Shown: positions 58,013 through 64,000 of the stretch, one piece after another
Position numbering within the stretch: position 1 is the first letter of the stretch
Layout of the letters: each line of letters starts with the position of its first letter
From: DATAVB01 sp036267955
GTDB lineage: Bacteria > Actinomycetota > Actinomycetes > Mycobacteriales > QHCD01
Direction of reading: 5' to 3'
Assembly (NCBI GenBank): GCA_036267955.1
Contig: DATAVB010000058.1
Location: 5,145 to 69,144 of the forward strand
DNA length: 64,000 nt
The notes under the pieces: generated by a model
The model's database searches: none
Told to the model about the DNA's origin: nothing
What the model saw: the letters and a program-made list of their open reading frames with translations, nothing else
Made by a program: the position numbers and the translations under genes

Positions 58013-58945
58013 GTGACGGCACCGGACAGCACGAAGAAGCGGAAGCGCGGCACGCCGTGGTCGTGGCGTCGTACGCCGCACACGCCCGACGGCACCATGA
58101 CGCTGATCGAGCACCTCTACGAGTTGCGCAACCGGATCATGAAGGCCGCGGTCTTCGTAGTGATCGGCATGATCGTTGCGTGGTTCCTCTACAACGGCAT
58201 TCTGGGCGTGCTTAAGCACCCATACTGTGCGTTGCCCGCCGACAAGCGGCTGAATACCGGTCACGGCGACAAATGCGAGCTGCTGTTCACCGCCCCCCTG
58301 GACGGATTTCTGATCCGGTTGAAGGTCATGCTGGTGGCCGGCCTGATCATGGCGTCGCCATTCTGGCTGTATCAGTTGTGGGCGTTCATCACCCCGGGCC
58401 TGAAGAAGAACGAGCGCCGGCTGACGATTACGTTCGTCTTCGCCTCATCGGTGCTGTTCATCGGTGGCGCGGCCCTGGCCTACTTCGTACTCAACAAGGG
58501 CCTGCGGGTTCTCGTCGAATCTGGCGGCAGTGGAACGGTCGCGGCACTCGCCGTGTCGAGCTATCTACGGTTCGTCATGGCAATGTTGATGATCTTCGGC
58601 GTCTCCTTCGAGGTGCCGTTGCTGATCGTGATGCTGAACCTCGTCGGGGTGCTTACCTTCGAACGGCTGAAGAAGATGCAGCGCATCCTGCTCTTCTCGA
58701 TCTTCGCCTTTGCCGCGGTGGTAACCCCGAGCCAGGACCCGTTCACCATGCTGGCGCTGGCCGTACCGATGTGCATCCTGTTCGAGGGGGCGGTCATCAT
58801 CGCCTGGCGGCATGACAAGCGTAAGGCGGCCCGGGGCGACAATGAGTTCTTCCGCAACCTCTCTGACGACGAGACGTCCCCGCTGGACGAAACGCCGTCA
58901 CCGGTCGAGGAGCCGGACTCGGTTGACGACAACAACAACCGCTGA
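58013..58945 (+). CDS. tatC: Sec-independent translocase subunit TatC
   Basis: A 310-residue, six-helix receptor that binds twin-arginine signal peptides. Its N-terminal cytosolic signature is GTMTLIEHLYELRNRIMKA; further typical parts are LLFTAPLDGFLIRLKVMLVAGLI, QLWAFITPGLKKNERR, and FAAVVTPSQDPFTMLALAVPM. The C-terminal 50 residues are acidic and disordered. It is longer than E. coli TatC because of this tail and an N-terminal basic extension (STKKRKRG). The GTG start at 58013 is used. Confidence 0.95.
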   Translation: MTAPDSTKKRKRGTPWSWRRTPHTPDGTMTLIEHLYELRNRIMKAAVFVVIGMIVAWFLYNGILGVLKHPYCALPADKRLNTGHGDKCELLFTAPLDGFLIRLKVMLVAGLIMASPFWLYQLWAFITPGLKKNERRLTITFVFASSVLFIGGAALAYFVLNKGLRVLVESGGSGTVAALAVSSYLRFVMAMLMIFGVSFEVPLLIVMLNLVGVLTFERLKKMQRILLFSIFAFAAVVTPSQDPFTMLALAVPMCILFEGAVIIAWRHDKRKAARGDNEFFRNLSDDETSPLDETPSPVEEPDSVDDNNNR

Positions 58946-58957
58946 CCGACGCCGCCC

Positions 58958-59830
58958 GTGAGCCGCGACCTCGTTCTGCTCGTCAATCCGACCGCGGGTC
59001 GGGGGCGGGCGAGCCGGCTTGTCGAGCCGGTCCGCGACCGGCTGGTTCGCGGCGGCGCCCGGGTGCGGACCATCGCCGAGCCGACGCCGGAACGGACCGA
59101 GGATGCCCTGCGGAAGGCCCTGGTCGACGGCGTTGACGGTGTGGTGGCGCTCGGTGGGGACGGCCTGGTGCATCTGACCCTGCAGCAGCTCGCCGGCACG
59201 GACGTCCCGCTGGGTATCGTCCCGGCCGGCACCGGAAACGACATCGCGGTGGCGCTGCGGATCCCGCGTGACCCGCTGGCCGCGGCCGAGCTGATCGGCA
59301 CGGCGCCGACCCGTCCGGTGGACGCTGTCCGCAGCGGCGACCGCTGGTGGCTCTCGGTGCTGTGCGCCGGCTTCGACTCGGCGATCAACGAGCGGGCCAA
59401 CCGGATCCGCTGGCCCCGCGGACCGCGCCGCTACGACGTGGCGATCCTGGCCGAGCTGGCGATGCTGCGGGCCCTCCCGTTCACGCTTTCCGTCGACGGC
59501 ACGGAGTGGAGCGGACCGGCGATCCTGGTGGCGGTCGGCAACACCGAGCAGTACGGCGGTGGATATCGGATGTGCGCCGGCGCCGATCCGACGGACGGCC
59601 TGCTCGAGGTGATCATCATCGGCCCGGTCGGTCGGCTGGAACTCGTACGGATGCTGCCGAAGGTGAAGTCGGCGAAACACCTGCAACACCCCGCGGTGAC
59701 CGTCCTGCGGGGCCGCGAGGTGAAGCTGCATTCGCCCGGGGTGACCGCCTACGCCGACGGCGAGTACATCGGTGACCTGCCGCAGACCGTGACCTGCGAA
59801 TCGGCCGCGCTGCAGGTCTGGGCGCCGTAA
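58958..59830 (+). CDS. Diacylglycerol kinase family lipid kinase
   Basis: A 290-residue lipid kinase with the DAGK catalytic fold. It has LLVNPTAGRGRASRLVEPV, the nucleotide loop VVALGGDGLVHLTLQQLAG (GGDG motif), PLGIVPAGTGNDIAVALRIP, and the C-terminal HSPGVTAYADGEYIGDLP domain. It phosphorylates diacylglycerol or a related lipid at the membrane surface. It lies 12 nt downstream of tatC and probably shares its transcript. This order (tatA-tatC-kinase-helicase) is widespread in actinobacteria. Confidence 0.9.
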   Translation: MSRDLVLLVNPTAGRGRASRLVEPVRDRLVRGGARVRTIAEPTPERTEDALRKALVDGVDGVVALGGDGLVHLTLQQLAGTDVPLGIVPAGTGNDIAVALRIPRDPLAAAELIGTAPTRPVDAVRSGDRWWLSVLCAGFDSAINERANRIRWPRGPRRYDVAILAELAMLRALPFTLSVDGTEWSGPAILVAVGNTEQYGGGYRMCAGADPTDGLLEVIIIGPVGRLELVRMLPKVKSAKHLQHPAVTVLRGREVKLHSPGVTAYADGEYIGDLPQTVTCESAALQVWAP

Positions 59831-59888
59831 AAGGGCACCCTCGGTGCCGCGGCGTCGGCGGGTCCCCGGTCGTCCCGGGCCGCTGCCG

Positions 59889-59894
59889 TAGCCT
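59889..59894 (+). promoter_or_regulatory. TAGCCT -10 box, leaderless helicase start
   Basis: TAGCCT is 7 nt before the helicase ATG at 59902. No ribosome site lies between. Confidence 0.5.
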
Positions 59895-59901
59895 GGGGCA
59901 C

Positions 59902-62640
59902 ATGGTGCAGCGTGTGGTCGGCGATTCCTCGGGGCCCGCACCGGCGGAGCGTTACGGCGCCGCCCGGCACCGCACCGCATACCCGGCGTTGACCGACTTC
60001 TCCGGCGGCTACGCCTTCGATCTCGACCCGTTCCAGGTCCAGGCCTGCGAGGCGCTGGAGGACGGCGAGGGTGTGCTGGTCTGCGCGCCGACCGGCGCCG
60101 GCAAGACGGTCGTCGGTGAGTTCGCCGTCCACCTCGCCCTCCGCGAGGGCCGCAAATGCTTCTACACCACACCGATCAAGGCGCTGTCCAACCAGAAATA
60201 CGCCGATCTGGTGCAGCGACACGGCGCGGAAAACGTCGGCCTGCTGACCGGTGACAACGCCGTCAACGGCGACGCGCCCGTCGTGGTGATGACCACCGAG
60301 GTGCTGCGCAACATGCTCTACGCCGGCTCCGGCGCGCTGGACGGCCTCGGTTTCGTGGTGATGGACGAGGTGCACTACCTCGCCGACAAGTTCCGCGGCG
60401 CCGTCTGGGAAGAGGTGATCATCCACCTCTCGGCCTCCGTACGGCTGGTGTCCCTGTCGGCGACCGTGAGCAATGCGGAGGAGTTCGCCGACTGGCTGGT
60501 CACCGTGCGCGGGCACACCCGGGTGGTCGTCACCGAGACCCGTCCCGTGCCGCTGTGGCAGCACATGCTGGTGGGCAAGCGCCTGTACGACCTCTTCGCC
60601 GACCCGAAGACGCTGGAGATCGATCCCGATCTGGTGGCGGCGACGAAGGAGGCCGAGCGGCGGCTGGGCTGGGAGCAGCCGCGCGGCCGCCGCGGCGGCG
60701 GACGGCCCCGGCCGCAGCGCCCGCGGCCGCCGGACCGGGTCGACGTGGTCGACCGGCTGGATCGCGAGGGTCTGCTGCCGGCCATCGTCTTCGTCTTCAG
60801 TCGGGCCGGCTGCGACGCGGCCGTGGCGCGGTGTGTCGCGGCCGGCCTCGGCCTGACCACGCCGGAGGAGCGGACCGAGATCCGGCAGGTCGTCGAGCGG
60901 CGGACCGCCGAACTGCCGGCTGAGGACCTGCCCGTACTGGGTTTCTGGGAATGGCGGGAGGCGCTCGAACACGGCATCGCCGGGCACCACGCCGGCCTCA
61001 TCCCGGCGTTCAAGGAGACCGTCGAGGAGCTGTTCCTGCGCGGTCTGGTGAAGGTGGTGTACGCGACCGAGACGCTCGCCCTGGGCATCAACATGCCGGC
61101 CCGTTCGGTCGTGCTCGAACGGTTGGTCAAGTACAACGGCGAGACGCACGCCGAGCTGACTGCCGGTGAGTACACCCAGCTCACCGGCCGGGCCGGCCGG
61201 CGCGGCATTGACGTCGAGGGTCACGCAGTCGTGCTGTGGACACTCGGGATCGATCCGGCGCAGGTGGCCGGGCTGGCCTCGACCCGGACCTATCCGCTGC
61301 GGTCCTCGTTCCGGCCGTCGTACAACATGGCCGTCAATCTGGTCGGTCAGCTCGGCCGCGGCCCGGCCCGGGACCTGCTGGAGTCGTCGTTCGCGCAGTT
61401 CCAGGCGGACAAGGGTGTCGTCGGGTTGGCCCGACAGATCCAGCGCAACGAAGAGGCATTGGACGGGTACGCGGAGGCGATGACCTGCCACCTGGGCGAT
61501 TTCACCGAGTACGCGGCGATGCGCCGGGCGCTGTCGGACCGGGAGAAGTCGTTGGCCCGGGCCGGTGCCGCGGTCCGCCGGGCCGAGGCGGCCGAGTCGC
61601 TGGAACGGCTGCGGGTCGGCGATGTCATCCGGGTGCCGGCCGGTCGGCGGCCCGGAATCGCGGTGGTCGTCGATGTGGGCCGCGGCTCCGGGCTGGGTCC
61701 GGTCGCGCCGACGATCCTGACGATCGATCACCGGGTGCACCGGATCTCCGCGATCGATGTGCCGAATCCGGTCGAGCCGTTGGGCCGGCTGCGGATACCA
61801 CAGAGCTTCGAGCTCCGGTCGCCCCGCAGCCGCCGCGACCTGGCCTCCAGCCTGCGCAACCTCGACCTGCCCGACAGCCGCCCCGCCGGCCGGCGCCCGC
61901 GCGGCGATGACGAGGAGATCGCCGACCTGCGGGCCGCGCTGCGCCGGCATCCCTGCCACGGCTGCGCCGACCGCGAGGAGCACGCCCGCTGGGCGGAGCG
62001 GCACCACCGGCTCGGCCAGGAGACGGCCCGGCTGCGTACCAGGGTCGAGGGCCGCACCCATTCGCTGGCCCGCACCTTCGACCGGATCTGTGCGCTGCTG
62101 ACCGACCGCGGCTACCTCGATGAGGATCGCGCCACTCCGAGCGGGCGGCGGCTGTCCCGGATCTGGTCGGAGAGCGATCTGCTGGTGGCCGAATGTCTCG
62201 GCAGTGGCGCCTGGGACCGGCTGGACGCGGCCGGCCTGGCCGCCGTCGTCTCGACCCTGGTGTACGAGTCGCGGCAGGGGGAGCGGGCCAACACCCGGGT
62301 GCCGGGCGCGATCCGGGACGCGTTGGCCGAGACCACCCGGCTGTGGTCCGAGCTCGCGGATGAGGAGACCGAACGCGGCCTGGGTCGCAGTCGCGAACCG
62401 GACCTCGGTTTCGCCTGGCCGGCGTACCGATGGGCCCGTGGCGAGCGGCTGGAACAGGCACTGGACGCCTCCGGGGTGGACGAGCAGCTGTCGGCCGGTG
62501 ACTTCGTCCGGTGGTGCAAGCAGCTGGTCGACCTGCTCGATCAGATCGCCGGCATCGCCGAGGGGCGGCTCGCGTCCCGGGCCCGCGAGGCTGTCACCGC
62601 GATCCGGCGCGGCGTGGTCGCCGCCACCGCCGTCAGCTGA
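59902..62640 (+). CDS. helY: HelY-like Ski2-family DEAD/DEAH-box helicase
   Basis: A 912-residue superfamily 2 helicase of the Ski2/HelY type. It has the Q-like segment YAFDLDPFQVQACEALEDG, Walker A APTGAGKTVVGEF (about residues 64-76), Walker B FVVMDEVHYLAD, motif III LSATVSNAEEF, VYATETLALGINMPARSVV, and motif VI QLTGRAGRRGIDVEG. The C-terminus contains a DSHCT-like helical domain. A short basic insert (RGRRGGGRPRPQRPRPP) follows the first RecA domain. It probably acts on RNA or DNA structures; the physiological substrate is not established. Confidence 0.92.
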   Translation: MVQRVVGDSSGPAPAERYGAARHRTAYPALTDFSGGYAFDLDPFQVQACEALEDGEGVLVCAPTGAGKTVVGEFAVHLALREGRKCFYTTPIKALSNQKYADLVQRHGAENVGLLTGDNAVNGDAPVVVMTTEVLRNMLYAGSGALDGLGFVVMDEVHYLADKFRGAVWEEVIIHLSASVRLVSLSATVSNAEEFADWLVTVRGHTRVVVTETRPVPLWQHMLVGKRLYDLFADPKTLEIDPDLVAATKEAERRLGWEQPRGRRGGGRPRPQRPRPPDRVDVVDRLDREGLLPAIVFVFSRAGCDAAVARCVAAGLGLTTPEERTEIRQVVERRTAELPAEDLPVLGFWEWREALEHGIAGHHAGLIPAFKETVEELFLRGLVKVVYATETLALGINMPARSVVLERLVKYNGETHAELTAGEYTQLTGRAGRRGIDVEGHAVVLWTLGIDPAQVAGLASTRTYPLRSSFRPSYNMAVNLVGQLGRGPARDLLESSFAQFQADKGVVGLARQIQRNEEALDGYAEAMTCHLGDFTEYAAMRRALSDREKSLARAGAAVRRAEAAESLERLRVGDVIRVPAGRRPGIAVVVDVGRGSGLGPVAPTILTIDHRVHRISAIDVPNPVEPLGRLRIPQSFELRSPRSRRDLASSLRNLDLPDSRPAGRRPRGDDEEIADLRAALRRHPCHGCADREEHARWAERHHRLGQETARLRTRVEGRTHSLARTFDRICALLTDRGYLDEDRATPSGRRLSRIWSESDLLVAECLGSGAWDRLDAAGLAAVVSTLVYESRQGERANTRVPGAIRDALAETTRLWSELADEETERGLGRSREPDLGFAWPAYRWARGERLEQALDASGVDEQLSAGDFVRWCKQLVDLLDQIAGIAEGRLASRAREAVTAIRRGVVAATAVS

Positions 62641-62881
62641 CCGGGATCGATCGCGATCCGGTGGGAACCCGATTCGGCCGTTCGGTGGTCTACCGGAAGC
62701 CGAGGCGTTGAGACCCTGATCGGCGAGGTGGGATCGCGACACTATGGGGTAGAGCGGACCTTCTGGATGCCCGTAGGCCACAATGTTGCGACGCAATGGC
62801 ACGATGGCCCATGGCACTGGCATGACGGTGCCGGACCGGACGCCGTACCGAACGACGAGCAGTAGATCGGAGGTGGTCGCA

Positions 62882-63961
62882 GTGACCTGTCCGATCTGTG
62901 GGCTGGAGAACTCCGCGGAAAGTCGCATCTGTGCACGGTGCGGGACCTCGCTGACAGGATCGCCGGCAACACCGACCACACCACAGAGCGGGGCAATCAC
63001 CCCGAATTCAGTGCCAGATAACCCGGCGGGAGACGCCCCATTGGGTCCGCCGACCAATCAGTCGACAGGAGCAACGGGCATGCAACCGAACCAGGGCGGC
63101 GAGAACCCGAGCGAAGGACAGGGCGGGTACCCGAGCGGTCAGCAGCCGCAGTACGGGCAGCAGCCACCGGCCCCCGGATACGGCCAGCAGCCGCCGCAGG
63201 GCGGGTACCCCAGTGGCCAGGAGCCGGCCGCTCCGGGCTACGGGCAGCAGCCCGACTATGGCCAGCAGCCGACCTACCAGCAGCCGCAGCCTGGCTACCC
63301 GAGCGGCCAGCAGCCGCAGCCTGGCTACCCGAGCGGTCAGCAGCCGCAGCCGGGCTACCCGAGCGGCCAGCAGCCGGCCGCTCCGGGCTACGGGCAGCAG
63401 CCTGACTACGGCCAACAGCCCACCTACCAGCAGCCGCAGCCGGGATATGGCCAGCAGCCCGACTACGGGCAGCAGCCCGGTTATGGGCAGCAGCCGGGTT
63501 ATGGGCAGCAGCCGGGGTACGGGCAGCAGCCCGATTACGGCCAGCAGCAGGGCCAGCAGCAGTACGGGTACGACCAGCAGCAGGGTTATCCGGCCCAGCA
63601 GCAGTACGGGCAGCAGCAGCCGGGATACGGCCAGCAGCAGGACTGGAGTCAGGCCCAGCAGCAGCCCAAGTCCAAGAAGGGCATGCTCTTCGGGATTATC
63701 GGTGGGGTTGTTGTCCTTGTCTTGGTCGCGGCCGGACTGGTATTACTCCTGACGAAGAAGACCGTCTTCGACAACACGAAGATGGCGCAGGACATCCAGA
63801 ACAGCCAGCAGGGCAAGGCGTTGGGCAAGGTCAGCTGCCCGAAGGACAAGGAAGTCAAGAAGGACGCGACCTTCGACTGCACCGCGGGCAACAACGTCAA
63901 GATCCACATCAAGGTGACCTCGAAGGACGGCGACTACACCTGGACCCCGTCCCAGGGCTAG
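62882..63961 (+). CDS. Zinc-ribbon, Gln/Pro/Gly/Tyr-repeat, DUF4333 membrane protein
   Basis: A 359-residue protein in four parts. The N-terminal zinc ribbon is CPICGLENSAESRICARCG. A low-complexity region of about 190 residues (about 63121-63660) is built from PGYGQQP and GYPSGQQPQP units. One membrane helix follows (MLFGIIGGVVVLVLVAAGLV, starting about residue 268). The extracytoplasmic DUF4333-like domain ends the protein (KVSCPKDKEVKKDATFDCT, two Cys that could form a disulfide). GGAGGT lies 7 nt before the GTG. Function unknown; the architecture suggests an envelope-anchored protein with a phase-separating or adhesive cytosolic tail (inference). Confidence 0.85.
   Translation: MTCPICGLENSAESRICARCGTSLTGSPATPTTPQSGAITPNSVPDNPAGDAPLGPPTNQSTGATGMQPNQGGENPSEGQGGYPSGQQPQYGQQPPAPGYGQQPPQGGYPSGQEPAAPGYGQQPDYGQQPTYQQPQPGYPSGQQPQPGYPSGQQPQPGYPSGQQPAAPGYGQQPDYGQQPTYQQPQPGYGQQPDYGQQPGYGQQPGYGQQPGYGQQPDYGQQQGQQQYGYDQQQGYPAQQQYGQQQPGYGQQQDWSQAQQQPKSKKGMLFGIIGGVVVLVLVAAGLVLLLTKKTVFDNTKMAQDIQNSQQGKALGKVSCPKDKEVKKDATFDCTAGNNVKIHIKVTSKDGDYTWTPSQG
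63121..63660 (+). repeat. In-frame short tandem repeats (PGYGQQP / GYPSGQQPQP)
   Basis: Units such as CCGAGCGGCCAGCAGCCGCA and TATGGGCAGCAGCCG recur many times in frame within the last gene, with near-identical DNA in places (for example 63288-63362 and 63470-63535). Recent duplication or slippage is likely, and lengths may vary between strains. Confidence 0.85.
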
Positions 63962-64000
63962 TTTCCAGGGGCAAATTCCAGCGCCACCAGTCGCGGGGGG

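Noticed and set aside
59749..63057. Minus-strand open frame of 1102 codons opposite the helicase
   Set aside because: It is antisense to the well-conserved helicase and lipid-kinase coding regions. It has no recognisable domain and a composition (Arg/Gly/Gln/His-rich) typical of the complementary frame of GC-rich genes.
1..64000. tRNA genes, rRNA genes, CRISPR arrays, transposases or a replication origin
   Set aside because: All intergenic regions were read for cloverleaf ends, spaced repeats and DDE or recombinase motifs, and none was found. The palindromic repeats are too few and too widely dispersed to be a CRISPR array.

Overview
The window is a gene-dense, very GC-rich chromosomal segment of an actinobacterium (Actinomycetota). 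The lineage markers are a complete Pup-proteasome locus (arc/mpa, dop, pup, prcB, prcA, pafA, pafB, pafC), a mycothiol ligase (mshC), an F420-type LLM oxidoreductase, and several actinobacterial families (DUF3090, SCO1664-type, DUF5703, PAC2, DUF3866, HelY-type helicase). Genus or family cannot be fixed from the sequence alone. No rRNA, tRNA, CRISPR array, transposase or phage gene was seen.

Layout. 1-7.2 kb: PfpI-like fragment, DUF5703 protein and RecD-like helicase on the minus strand, then an aldo/keto reductase and a two-gene Gfo/Idh/MocA operon behind a LacI-like operator, then a decayed phospholipase C gene. 7.4-16 kb: F420 oxidoreductase, uppP, DUF2891, a cation-diffusion facilitator, and a conserved actinobacterial block (histidine phosphatase, DUF3090, SCO1664-like kinase-fold protein, mshC). 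16-21 kb: MarR-MFS-isochorismatase operon and an MMPL transporter. 21-28.5 kb: hydrolase, PAC2 protein, HAD phosphatase, LysE exporter, AraC/phytanoyl dioxygenase pair, WYL regulator, winged-helix protein. 28.6-31 kb: L-rhamnonate dehydratase-like enzyme with a Gfo/Idh/MocA partner. 32-38 kb: DUF1707 protein, RecB-type nuclease, signal peptidase I, site-2 protease, trmI, murA. 38.3-62.6 kb: the Pup-proteasome region, ending in tatA, tatC, a lipid kinase and a HelY-like helicase. 62.9-64 kb: a zinc-ribbon/low-complexity/DUF4333 membrane protein.

How the genes work together. Pup ends in GGQ, so Dop should deamidate it, PafA should ligate it to substrates, and the ARC/Mpa ring (C-terminal GQYL) should feed PrcBA. 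PafBC are the WYL-domain regulators that usually accompany this system. Three modules interrupt the usual order. A degenerate EAL-CBS-like gene lies between arc and dop. A TetR/DUF4865/tautomerase cassette lies between prcA and pafA. About 7 kb of accessory genes lie between pafA and pafB.

The least explained signals are non-coding. One family of near-perfect long palindromes with a conserved asymmetric loop has four copies, and a second 65-nt palindrome family has two. Many genes have a TANNNT box 6-8 nt before the start codon, the signature of leaderless transcripts. One of these drives a six-codon leader ORF that overlaps the start of a small membrane protein. A pair of imperfect direct repeats flanks a low-GC insert at about 49.4-50.0 kb.
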